Source: an uncultured Alistipes sp. (GTDB lineage: Bacteria; Bacteroidota; Bacteroidia; Bacteroidales; Rikenellaceae). Taken from it: a stretch of DNA of 64,000 nucleotides. Positions 50,222-60,522 of this stretch are shown piece by piece; positions within the stretch are counted from its first letter, which is position 1; every line of letters starts with the position of its first letter. Below the pieces are notes generated by a model, which saw only the letters and a list, made by a program, of their open reading frames with translations, was not told the DNA's origin and ran no database searches. Location: NCBI GenBank assembly GCA_938014215.1, contig CALLRW010000016.1, forward strand, positions 62,001 through 126,000, in the 5' to 3' direction. The translations under genes were made by a program, and so were the position numbers.

Positions 50222-50662
50222 TCAGAGACTTTTCGAAAAACGGATCCCGACAGCCTCCACTCCGCGTACGGGACGCAGAGGCGTGACGATGAAGCGATAT
50301 TCACCCGTCCGGGTCAGGCGGATGCGGCTGCGATAGGGGATCGAACATTCGCGAGTCAGCGCTGCCGGACCGTCGCTGCGGGCGATGGCCAGCAGGAACG
50401 ACTCCTCGAAACGCAGCGAATCGGGAGCCACGGTGGCGATCCGCACCGTGAGGGTATCCTCCGTGAAGCGCTCGTCGTAGCGCAGAAAGAGGTCGGCATC
50501 GCGCAGCGTCACGCTGTCGGCATTCTCGATCCGGATCTCGGCCGGCTTCTCCCAGCCGCCGGGTGTGACATCCGCGGCCGCGGTCTGCCACGTGGACGTG
50601 CAGCCCCCCGCTCCGGCGAGCAGCATCCCGCCCGCCGCGATCTGTGCGAAACCTCTCTTCAC
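50222..50662 (-). CDS. gldH: GldH-like lipoprotein
   Basis: A 146-aa lipoprotein with a GTG start at 50662 (KRGFAQIAAGGMLLAGAGGC after the initiator); the ATG nearby is in a closed frame. The body (DLFLRYDERFTEDTLTVRIA, then LTRTGEYRFIVTPLRPV) resembles the gliding-motility lipoprotein GldH by size, beta pattern and position directly after a PSP1/RicT gene, the order I recall in other Bacteroidota. GldH homologues occur in non-gliding species, so motility should not be inferred. It lies 9 nt after ricT. Confidence 0.55.
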   Translation of the reverse strand: MKRGFAQIAAGGMLLAGAGGCTSTWQTAAADVTPGGWEKPAEIRIENADSVTLRDADLFLRYDERFTEDTLTVRIATVAPDSLRFEESFLLAIARSDGPAALTRECSIPYRSRIRLTRTGEYRFIVTPLRPVRGVEAVGIRFSKSL

Positions 50663-50671
50663 CGTAGTCCG

Positions 50672-52537
50672 TTATTCATTTCGCGGGGCGCCGTCACCGG
50701 GATTGCCCGACGGTGTGCCGCCTCCGTTGTCGTTGCTGCCGTTCGTGTTGTTTCTCGGGTTGGCGTTCCGGTTTGCCCGGCCGCGACCCCCTTCACGGTT
50801 CCCTTCGCGACCCCCTTCACGCCCGGCATTGCCGTTTTTCTCGCCCTTTTCACCGCCGTTTTCGCTGCCCGACTCCGGCTGTGCACCGGCTTCGCGGTTG
50901 GCTCCGTTGCGGCGGCGGTTGCGGCTGTTGCGATTGCGGCTGCCCCCTTCGCGGTTGCCCCCTTCGGTCGAGGCGTTCCCGCCTGCTGCGGCTCCGTTGC
51001 CCGGGGTCTCTTCCCGGTTGCCGTTCGCACGGTTGGCCTCCTCCTGTTCACGGGCCTCCGGCGAGGCTGCATCCTCCGGACGGTTCTCGCGGTTGCCGCC
51101 CCGGTTGCGACGGCGGTTCTCCGAACGCGGACGCTCGCCGTTGCCGTTGTTATTGGTGTTATTGGCTCCGTTGTCGGCTCCGTTGCTGGCGTTGCCGGCT
51201 CCTCCGGCTGCCGGATTCTCATTGGCCTTGCCGTTGCCTCCATTTCCTACGTTGCCACCGTTGTTGCCTTTGCCGGCGTTGTTGCGGCCGCGCTGGTTGC
51301 GGCGCTGCTGCTGAGCCTCCTTGCCGGCGGATTCGCGTGCGGGCTGTGCCCCCTCCTCTGCCGGAGCCGCTGCCGACGGATTCCGGGCCGCCTGACCGTT
51401 CTTCTTGTTCTTGCCGTTGCGCTTGCGGCGCTTGGTCTGGTCGAAGCGGGTGATGCTGTCCTCCTCCGAACGATAGGTCGGTTCGTCGACCTCCGATCCG
51501 GTTTCGTCAACCGGCTGCAGCAGTTCGGGTCTCTTGCCCTGGCGGTTCATCGCCATGATCTCCTTGACGCGGGCGACGGGCAGCGTCGTGGTGTTGGCCA
51601 TCGTCTCCTTCGACGAGGAGAAGGTCATCGTTCCGGCCAGCACGTCGCTCTTGACCAGGAACCATTCGCCCTCCTCGGTCTGGAGCGGCTCGCGCAGCCG
51701 CGGGAACTCCTTGCGGGCATCGACATAGGCGTCGTACTCGTACATCATGCAGCACTTGAGTTTCGAGCACTGTCCGGCCAGTTTCTGGGGGTTGAGCGAG
51801 ATGTCCTGCACGCGGGCGGCGCCGGTCGTCACGCTCGAGAAGGTCGACATCCACGAGGCGCAGCACAGCTCGCGGCCGCAGGCACCCAGACCGCCGATGC
51901 GGCCGGCCTCCTGACGGGCGCCGATCTGCTTCATCTCGATGCGGATGTGGAACCGTTCGGCGAAGACCTTGATCAGTTCGCGGAAGTCGACGCGTTCGTC
52001 GGCGATGTAGTAGAAGATGGCCTTGATCTTGTCGCCCTGATACTCGACGTCGCCGATCTTCATGTTGAGGCCCATGTCGGCGGCGATCTGCCGCGAGGCG
52101 ATCATCGTTTCGTGTTCGAGGGCGATGGCCTCCTGCCAGCGTTCGATGTCGTAGGGTTTGGCCTTGCGGTAGATCTTCTTGTACTCGCCGTTGTAGGGGT
52201 TGAATCCGATGCGCCGCATCTGGCGGGCGACGAGGTCTCCCGTGAGCGAGACGATACCGATGTCGTGTCCGGGCGAGGCCTCGACGGCGACGATATCGCC
52301 GCGTTTGAGGTCGAGGTGGTTGACATTCTGGTAGAACGATCGCCGGGTATTCTTGAAGCGGACCTCGACGATATCCGACGGGATGTTGACGGGATAATCG
52401 TCGAGCCAGGCGGTTTCGTGGAGTTTGAAGCAGCCGTCGCAGAGTTCGGCTTCGGGTTCGGCGCCGCAGTTGCAGAAGGTGCAGCCGCGGCCCACTTCGG
52501 GTTTGCAGTCCTTGTTATGGTGTTTTTCGATCTCCAT
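50672..52537 (-). CDS. PSP1/RicT-type protein with long Asn/Gly/Arg-rich tail
   Basis: A 621-aa protein. The N-terminus has a cysteine cluster (CTFCNCG and CDGC). The PSP1 domain spans residues about 50-300 with the RicT cysteine motifs CGRELCC and CSKLKCC, which in Bacillus RicT bind an Fe-S cluster. From about residue 375 the protein becomes a roughly 245-residue disordered tail of Asn, Gly, Arg and Glu with almost no hydrophobic residues, beginning KRRKRNGKNKKNG. B. subtilis RicT is about 275 aa. A role in RNA processing is suggested by the family, and an RNA-binding or phase-separating tail by composition; both are inference. Confidence 0.85.
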   Translation of the reverse strand: MEIEKHHNKDCKPEVGRGCTFCNCGAEPEAELCDGCFKLHETAWLDDYPVNIPSDIVEVRFKNTRRSFYQNVNHLDLKRGDIVAVEASPGHDIGIVSLTGDLVARQMRRIGFNPYNGEYKKIYRKAKPYDIERWQEAIALEHETMIASRQIAADMGLNMKIGDVEYQGDKIKAIFYYIADERVDFRELIKVFAERFHIRIEMKQIGARQEAGRIGGLGACGRELCCASWMSTFSSVTTGAARVQDISLNPQKLAGQCSKLKCCMMYEYDAYVDARKEFPRLREPLQTEEGEWFLVKSDVLAGTMTFSSSKETMANTTTLPVARVKEIMAMNRQGKRPELLQPVDETGSEVDEPTYRSEEDSITRFDQTKRRKRNGKNKKNGQAARNPSAAAPAEEGAQPARESAGKEAQQQRRNQRGRNNAGKGNNGGNVGNGGNGKANENPAAGGAGNASNGADNGANNTNNNGNGERPRSENRRRNRGGNRENRPEDAASPEAREQEEANRANGNREETPGNGAAAGGNASTEGGNREGGSRNRNSRNRRRNGANREAGAQPESGSENGGEKGEKNGNAGREGGREGNREGGRGRANRNANPRNNTNGSNDNGGGTPSGNPGDGAPRNE

Positions 52538-52554
52538 TTCGGGTATAATTTGCG

Positions 52555-52566
52555 TAAAGATACGAA
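52555..52566 (-). promoter_or_regulatory. -7 promoter element of the RicT-type gene
   Basis: Minus strand TTCGTATCTTTA, the window's extended -7 consensus with the last G changed to A, 17 nt before the start codon. Confidence 0.45.
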
Positions 52567-52586
52567 AAATTTTTGAATCCGCCCCT

Positions 52587-53954
52587 TTATTTTGCGGCGT
52601 GGAGTCGGTGCACGCTGTGGCGGATGCGGCGGATCATCAGCAGGGCGGCCGTCGAGAGGCCGAACGTGAAGCCCAGGAAGAGTCCCGAGGGGCCCATTCC
52701 GAGGGTGAATCCCAGCAGGTAGCCCACCGGCAGGTTGAGGATCCAGTAGGAGACCAGGGCGATGGGCATGATGATGCGTACGTCCTGGATGCCGCGCAGG
52801 ATGCCCACCGAGACGTTCTGCAGGCCGTCGGAGAGTTGGTACAGGGCGGCGAAGACGAGCAGCTGGGAGGTGATGGCGATGACCTCGGGGTTGGAGGTGA
52901 AGAGCGTTGGGATGAGGTGCCGCAGCGAGATGAAGACCAGGGCGGCCAGCGTGTTCCACGCCAGCACAAGGTGATACGAGGCCTTGGCGGCCAGCGAGAG
53001 TTCACCGATGTGGCGGGCGCCGTAGCAGTGGGAGATGCGGATGGTGGTGGCGGCGCCGATCGACATGACGATCATGAAGGCGCAGTTGCCGAGCGTCATG
53101 GCGATCTGGTTGGCGCTGATGGCGGCCTTGGCTCCGGCGCCGAACCATCCCATCATGATGCTCGTGCCGACGAAGGCCGACGATTCGAGGAACATCTGCA
53201 GCGAGATCGGGCCGCCCATGCGGAAGAGCCGGCGGATGCTCCCGAGCGAGAAGTTGCGCATCGCGAAGTCGTTGAAGTAACTCCTGTAACGGCGTTGCGC
53301 ACAGAAGTATCCGATCATGATCACCATGCCGATCACGCGGGCCAGCAGCGTCCCCAGACCGGCCCCCTCGGCCCCCATCTCGGGCATGCCCCAGTGGCCG
53401 TAGATGAAGATCCAGTTGAAGCCGATGTTGACCACGTTGGCGACGATCGTGGCATACATCTCGGCGCGGGTGTTTCCGACCCCTTCGAGGAACTGCTTGA
53501 AGGCGAAGAAGAGCATGACGGCCGGCATGCTGTAGACGAGCATCCGGTAGTAGGGGATGGCCATGTCGACCACGTCGACGGGTTGGCCGAGGTGGTAGAG
53601 CAGCGGCACGGCGGCATACTGCACGACGGACATCACCACGCCGAGGAGGCCGTAGAAGAGGATGCCGTTCTGGAGCAGGCGCGACGATTCGCGGCGGTCG
53701 CCCTGCACGTAGCGTTCGCCCACGAGCGGAGTCATGCCCAGGGCAATGCCGATGGCGGCGATGAAGAGGATGAAGAAGACCGAGCCGCCGAACGATACGG
53801 CGGCCAGCGGCGTGGGGTCGTCCCCGCCGTAGCGGCCGACCATGAGGTTGTCGGCGAACTGCGTGAAGATCTGCCCCAGCTGGGTCAGCACGACGGGCAG
53901 CGCAAGCCGCAGATTCTGCCGGTATTGCTCCTTATAGGTTGAGAAACGGTACAT
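52587..53954 (-). CDS. MATE family efflux transporter
   Basis: A 455-aa inner-membrane antiporter with about 12 hydrophobic helices in two six-helix halves. It starts at the ATG at 53954 (MYRFSTYKEQYRQNLRLALP). The first half has TQLGQIFTQFADNLMVGRYG and the second FRMGGPISLQMFLESSAFVG, the repeated MATE signature. The substrate, and whether H+ or Na+ drives it, cannot be told. Single gene with its own -7 element, followed by the RicT-type gene. Confidence 0.93.
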   Translation of the reverse strand: MYRFSTYKEQYRQNLRLALPVVLTQLGQIFTQFADNLMVGRYGGDDPTPLAAVSFGGSVFFILFIAAIGIALGMTPLVGERYVQGDRRESSRLLQNGILFYGLLGVVMSVVQYAAVPLLYHLGQPVDVVDMAIPYYRMLVYSMPAVMLFFAFKQFLEGVGNTRAEMYATIVANVVNIGFNWIFIYGHWGMPEMGAEGAGLGTLLARVIGMVIMIGYFCAQRRYRSYFNDFAMRNFSLGSIRRLFRMGGPISLQMFLESSAFVGTSIMMGWFGAGAKAAISANQIAMTLGNCAFMIVMSIGAATTIRISHCYGARHIGELSLAAKASYHLVLAWNTLAALVFISLRHLIPTLFTSNPEVIAITSQLLVFAALYQLSDGLQNVSVGILRGIQDVRIIMPIALVSYWILNLPVGYLLGFTLGMGPSGLFLGFTFGLSTAALLMIRRIRHSVHRLHAAK

Positions 53955-53974
53955 GTTCAATGTGCATTGGGGGG

Positions 53975-53986
53975 CAAAGGTACGAA
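53975..53986 (-). promoter_or_regulatory. -7 promoter element of the MATE gene
   Basis: Minus strand TTCGTACCTTTG, an exact match to the extended -7 motif, 20 nt before the start codon. It directly follows the terminator at 53998-54034. Confidence 0.65.
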
Positions 53987-53997
53987 AAATCTTGCCG

Positions 53998-54034
53998 AAA
54001 AAAATGCGCCGTGCAGACGACGGCGCATCTTTTT
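53998..54034 (-). terminator. Terminator downstream of the clpC-like gene and its repeats
   Basis: ATGCGCCGT (54004-54012) and ACGGCGCAT (54020-54028) form a perfect 9-bp stem flanked by an A-run on the left and Ts on the right. On the minus strand it follows the 16-nt repeat array, so the array would be in the 3' UTR. Confidence 0.85.
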
Positions 54035-54043
54035 ACGAGTTGC

Positions 54044-54123
54044 AGGGCTCCTCCGTTGCGGGGCTCTCTTGTTGCGAGGCTCCTCCGTTGCGGGGCTTCT
54101 CCGTTGCGGAACTCTTTCGTTGC
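54044..54123. repeat. Tandem repeat, 16-nt unit x5
   Basis: Five adjacent 16-nt units at 54044, 54060, 54076, 54092 and 54108, of the type GRGGCTCCTCCGTTGC (for example GAGGCTCCTCCGTTGC and GGGGCTTCTCCGTTGC). CCGTTGCGG at most unit joints can form a small hairpin. The array lies between the clpC-like stop codon (54171) and its terminator. Confidence 0.9.
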
Positions 54124-54170
54124 GGGGCCCCTGCGGCCGGATCCCGGCGTGCGGTTCCGCACGGGCGGCC

Positions 54171-56795
<2,625 letters not shown>

Positions 56796-56848
56796 GTTGC
56801 GTCGTCGTTGGAATTCGCTCCATGAACGGCTGGACGCTTCTGCTTATT

Positions 56849-56874
56849 GTCCGGACGATATCGTCTATCCGGAC
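56849..56874. promoter_or_regulatory. Palindromic site upstream of clpC-like gene
   Basis: GTCCGGA (56849-56855) and TCCGGAC (56868-56874) are inverted, and between them GACGATATCGTC (56854-56865) is itself a perfect palindrome. It sits in the 90-nt gap between the yfcE stop and the clpC start. It could be an operator for the clpC-like gene or a weak hairpin after yfcE; it has no T-run. It is not a CIRCE or CtsR consensus. Confidence 0.4.
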
Positions 56875-56885
56875 GGTTTTATACG

Positions 56886-57398
56886 CTATTCTTCGGCATC
56901 GGGGCGGCGGCGCGGCCATTCGCCGACCTCCATGTCGCGCATCTCGCCGCGGTCGATCGTCAGGCGGATGGCCGTGCGGACCTTATGGAACCCGTACTCG
57001 CCGGCGGCCCCGGGGTTGACGGCCAGCAGCTCGTAGACGGGGTCGTACATCACCTTGAGGATGTGCGAGTGGCCGGCGATGAAGAGCTTCGGGCGCACGG
57101 TCTGGATCTGCCGCACGGCCCGCGGGTCGTAGCGCCGCGGATAGCCCCCGATGTGGGTCATCAGCACCCGCACCCCCTCGCATTCGAACGAGAGGAAGAG
57201 CGGGTAGACCCGTCGGGTCATGCCGCCGTCGACGTTGCCGCTCACGGCCCGCAGGGGCTTGAACGCGGCGATGCGGTCGGCCAGTTCGAGCGAGCCGATA
57301 TCGCCGGCATGCCAGATCTCGTCGACATCCTTCAGAAATTCGCGCAACGGTTCGTCGAACGTCCCGTGCGTATCGGAGATGATTCCTATCCTTTTCAA
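56886..57398 (-). CDS. yfcE: YfcE-type metallophosphoesterase
   Basis: A calcineurin-like phosphodiesterase of 170 aa. The only sensible start is a TTG at 57398, giving MKRIGIISDTHGTFDEPL, 11 nt after the upstream gene's stop. Dimetal ligands are visible in SDTHG, WHAGDIGS, SGNVDG, MTHIGG and IAGHSH, the complete YfcE/MJ0936 set. Cytosolic; the physiological substrate is unknown. It follows the aspartyl protease/PDZ gene and precedes the clpC-like gene. Confidence 0.9.
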   Translation of the reverse strand: MKRIGIISDTHGTFDEPLREFLKDVDEIWHAGDIGSLELADRIAAFKPLRAVSGNVDGGMTRRVYPLFLSFECEGVRVLMTHIGGYPRRYDPRAVRQIQTVRPKLFIAGHSHILKVMYDPVYELLAVNPGAAGEYGFHKVRTAIRLTIDRGEMRDMEVGEWPRRRPDAEE

Positions 57399-57409
57399 TG
57401 CTGCTTCGA

Positions 57410-58606
57410 TTAGATTATCGGTAGGTCGATGAACAATGTATAGACAACGGTCCTGCCATCGGCTTTTTTTACGGTATATATGGTTTCTCCCTGAAGGTCC
57501 AGCCCTTTCCGCTGCTCTTCCCAAGGTATATCTTTCACCGGACGGCCGTTTATGGCGATGATGATATCCCCGATTTCGATGCCCGCCTTTTCGGCTATGC
57601 CGCCTTTGTACAGCCCATGGACAACCCACCCCTCGCAAATATCCGTACGGTCAAAAGTCGCCATGTGGGTTGCGGACGACGGTATGTAGGTCCCTTTGTC
57701 CGCATTCCGCTTCACCCACACCGAAGCGTTTGCCGGATCCAGGACAATATCATATAGCGACCATATCCCGTTGCCAATCAAACCGAGGTAGGGTTTGTCG
57801 GACGACAGGGCTCCCTTTTCATTGAGCGAATAGCTTATTACGAGGTTCCTGAGCGTATCGGCCATGCAGAATTTTGCCGCCCGTATCGTAACTTCGTCCG
57901 AGCCGCCCCCGATTCCTCCGGCTTGAGTGCGGAAACAGGCTTTGGGCAGCTCTCCCAGATTGAGTGTCGAGGCTGCTTCATTTGTGAGAATAACGGTGGA
58001 GCCGCATCCCAAATCCATTCTGAACCATCCCTCCAGCGTATTTTTATCGTCAATCTGCAGCCTTGCCTTTACATCAATGCGGTTGTTCTCGAATCGGGCT
58101 TCGAGTTTCACGTAATCGGCAAGCCTTTCGGTCGGAACGGGCGCTTTGAGCGGAAGCATGTAGCCCTCGCTGAAATTGATCTCCAGAGGGGATCTTAACA
58201 GGTGCGTATTGCCTAACAAGCCGTCCGTATGCCTCCCCAGAATATCACGTAACGCGATTATGGGGGTAATCTTGTTTTGATATTCCATTGTTCCGCAACG
58301 GATCCGGACCGGGTCGATAAAGATCTCCGTGAGTTGGGGTCCGCTGTTTCCCGCCCCTCCCATTTTTGCCTTGCCCCTTCTTCCGAAAGCGTCTTGAAGA
58401 TCGTTGAGCTTCAGGAAGTCCTTGTCAAGATAGAGAAAATCGGCTCCGGTATCGTAAACAACGGTAACGGGAATCGAATCATTCAGGGTAACCTGAAGGT
58501 ACAGATGCCTGTCAAAGATAAACGGAATCGCTCCATCCGGAACGGCGGCAACGCTCTTCAAGGAGAGCAGAACTGAGAATAGCAGAAGTGTCAGTGTCTT
58601 TTTCAT
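57410..58606 (-). CDS. Exported retropepsin-like aspartyl protease with PDZ domain
   Basis: A 398-aa protein from the ATG at 58606; signal peptide MKKTLTLLLFSVLLSLKSVAA. Two aspartyl-protease-like halves: VTVVYDTGADFLYLD (DTG) near residue 50 and WFRMDLGCGSTVILT (DLG) near 200. A C-terminal PDZ domain follows (GGIAEKAGIEIGDIIIAING). The gene is visibly less G+C-rich than its neighbours and uses more A/T-ending codons, suggesting recent transfer. Whether the second DLG site supports catalysis is unclear. Targets unknown. Confidence 0.82.
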   Translation of the reverse strand: MKKTLTLLLFSVLLSLKSVAAVPDGAIPFIFDRHLYLQVTLNDSIPVTVVYDTGADFLYLDKDFLKLNDLQDAFGRRGKAKMGGAGNSGPQLTEIFIDPVRIRCGTMEYQNKITPIIALRDILGRHTDGLLGNTHLLRSPLEINFSEGYMLPLKAPVPTERLADYVKLEARFENNRIDVKARLQIDDKNTLEGWFRMDLGCGSTVILTNEAASTLNLGELPKACFRTQAGGIGGGSDEVTIRAAKFCMADTLRNLVISYSLNEKGALSSDKPYLGLIGNGIWSLYDIVLDPANASVWVKRNADKGTYIPSSATHMATFDRTDICEGWVVHGLYKGGIAEKAGIEIGDIIIAINGRPVKDIPWEEQRKGLDLQGETIYTVKKADGRTVVYTLFIDLPII

Positions 58607-58698
58607 AATCAGGCGTTTAATGAAAACTTGTGTGTCGTCAGGCGGCGAGATGTCGTAAGCCGGATCTGCTGCCATCGGATCCGCAGGCGACAGCCGCA

Positions 58699-59976
58699 CT
58701 ACTGGTATTTCTCTTTCCAGAGGCGGGCGATGCGTTCGGCGATCTTCGCCTCGGCGGCATTCTGCGTGTCGGGTTCGTAGAACTTCGTCCCCGAGAGCGA
58801 TTCGGGCAGGAACTCCAGTTCGGCGAAGTGCCCCTCGTAGTCGTGGGCGTACTTGTAGCCCTCGGAGTAGCCCGCCTGCTTCATGAGCCGTGTCGGGGCA
58901 TTGCGCAGGTGGAGCGGGACGGGACGGTTCGTCGTGTCGTGCTCGACCATCGCGAGGGCCTTGTTGATGGCCTTGTAGGCCGAGTTGCTCTTGGCCGAGG
59001 TGGCCAGGTAGATCGTCGTCTCGGCCAGCGTGATGCGCGCCTCGGGCATGCCGATCTTGTGCACCGTGTCGAAGCAGGCGTTGGCCAGCAGCAGCGCGTT
59101 GGGGTTGGCCAGCCCGATGTCCTCCGAGGCGAGGATCACCAGCCGCCGGGCGATGAAGCGCGGCTCCTCGCCGCCGGCCAGCATCCGCGCCAGGTAGTAG
59201 ATCGCAGCGTTGGGGTCGCTGCCGCGCACCGACTTGATGAAGGCCGAGATGACGTCGTAGTGCTGTTCGCCGTTCTTGTCGTAGAGGGCGATGTTTTCCT
59301 GAAGGCACTCCTGGACATACTGGTCGGTGATGATCACCTTGCCGTCGGTGGCGCCGACCACGATGTCGAGGATGTTGAGCAGCTTGCGGGCGTCGCCCCC
59401 CGAGAAGCGGAAGAGCGCCGCTGTCTCCCGTACCTCGATCTGGCGTTCACGCAGTTCGGTATCCTTCGTGAGGGCGCGGTCGAGCAGCTTCTGCAGGTCT
59501 TTGTCCTCGAGCGCCCGGAGGATGTAGACCTGGCAGCGGCTCAGCAGCGGCGAGATCACCTCGAACGAAGGGTTTTCCGTCGTGGCGCCGATCAGCGTGA
59601 CGATCCCCTGCTCGACGGCCCCGAGCAGCGAATCCTGCTGCGACTTGTTGAAGCGGTGGATCTCGTCGATGAAGAGGAACGGTGGCTGCTGGTCGAAGAA
59701 GCGCTGCTTGCGGGCCGACTCGATCACCTCGCGGACCTCCTTGACGCCCGACGTGACGGCCGAGAGGGTGAAGAACGGACGGTTGAGCTGCGTGGCGACG
59801 ATCTTCGCCAGGGTGGTTTTCCCGACCCCCGGCGGGCCCCAGAGGATGAACGAGGGGACGTTTCCCGTCTCGAAGAATTTCCGGAAGACCCCCTTCGGAC
59901 CCACGAGGTGCTCCTGTCCGATGTAGTCATCGAGCGAGTGGGGGCGGAGGCGTTCGGCTAAGGGAATGTTCGGCAT
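58699..59976 (-). CDS. rarA: Replication-associated recombination ATPase RarA/MgsA
   Basis: AAA+ ATPase acting at stalled replication forks. 425 aa from the ATG at 59976 (MPNIPLAERLRPHSLDDYIG); upstream in-frame sequence is intergenic. Walker A is WGPPGVGKTTLAKIVA near residue 48, Walker B FLFIDEIHRFNKSQQD, and sensor 1 LIGATTENPSFEV. The C-terminal MgsA/tetramerisation domain (ASEDIGLANPNALLLANA) is complete. Confidence 0.95.
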   Translation of the reverse strand: MPNIPLAERLRPHSLDDYIGQEHLVGPKGVFRKFFETGNVPSFILWGPPGVGKTTLAKIVATQLNRPFFTLSAVTSGVKEVREVIESARKQRFFDQQPPFLFIDEIHRFNKSQQDSLLGAVEQGIVTLIGATTENPSFEVISPLLSRCQVYILRALEDKDLQKLLDRALTKDTELRERQIEVRETAALFRFSGGDARKLLNILDIVVGATDGKVIITDQYVQECLQENIALYDKNGEQHYDVISAFIKSVRGSDPNAAIYYLARMLAGGEEPRFIARRLVILASEDIGLANPNALLLANACFDTVHKIGMPEARITLAETTIYLATSAKSNSAYKAINKALAMVEHDTTNRPVPLHLRNAPTRLMKQAGYSEGYKYAHDYEGHFAELEFLPESLSGTKFYEPDTQNAAEAKIAERIARLWKEKYQ

Positions 59977-60000
59977 GGTCAGACTGCGTTTTTTCGGGTA

Positions 60001-60012
60001 CAAAGATACGAA
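60001..60012 (-). promoter_or_regulatory. -7 promoter element of rarA
   Basis: Minus strand TTCGTATCTTTG, an exact copy of the extended -7 motif also found before tig, 24 nt before the start codon. Confidence 0.65.
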
Positions 60013-60164
60013 AAGGCGGGCGGAAATGCCCGCTTGCGGCGGTGATTTTTGCCGGAGAGGTTTTCGGGGGGCTTTGGATCCGCGTTGTTTCGGGGACTGT
60101 CGGGGAGAAAGACCGTCGGGCAATTCCGGGAAAAAGGGCCTTCTGTCACCGTTCCTTTGGGTAT

Positions 60165-60207
60165 AATAAAGAGGACCGGTCCCTTGCGGAATCGGTCCTC
60201 GTTTGTT
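60165..60207 (-). terminator. Terminator downstream of aspS and its repeats
   Basis: GAGGACCG (60171-60178) pairs with CGGTCCTC (60193-60200). On the minus strand it is followed by TTTATTATA. It lies beyond the 44-nt repeat array, so the array would be in the aspS 3' UTR. Confidence 0.75.
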
Positions 60208-60250
60208 GTCCGTTTTCTGGAGTGGTCGGCTGGGTGGTTCACCCGGAAAG

Positions 60251-60512
60251 GCCCCGGATCCCTTCTCGAACGGTTCCGGCCCTCTTTCTCAAGCGCCCCG
60301 GATCCCTTCTTGAACGGTCCCGGCCCTTTTTTTCAAGCGGCCCCGGATCCCTTCTCGAACGGTTCCGGCCCTCTTTCTCAAGCGCCCCGGATCCCTTCTT
60401 GAACGGTCCCGGCCCCTTTCTCAAGCGCCCTGACCCTCTCTCGGAACTGCCCCGGTACTCCGGCCCTCTTTTTCAAGCGGCCCCGGCGCACTCCCGTTCC
60501 GGCGCACTCCCG
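60251..60512. repeat. Tandem repeat, about 44-nt unit x4 plus degenerate copies
   Basis: Units start GCCCCGGATCCCTTCT at 60251, 60295, 60340 and 60384 (44, 45, 44 and 43 nt). Units 1 and 3 (CTCGAACGGTTCCGG) alternate with 2 and 4 (CTTGAACGGTCCCGG), so an 89-nt pair was duplicated. Two decayed units reach about 60512. CCGGA and TCCGG within units 1 and 3 can pair. It lies between the aspS stop and its terminator; open frames across it are low-complexity. Confidence 0.93.
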
Positions 60513-60522
60513 CCCCCGGGGG

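Noticed and set aside
49891..50304. Extension of trmB or a low-complexity Ser/Arg/Glu protein upstream
   Set aside because: Pyrimidine-rich repeats give open frames in several phases; TrmB starts at 49890 by homology.
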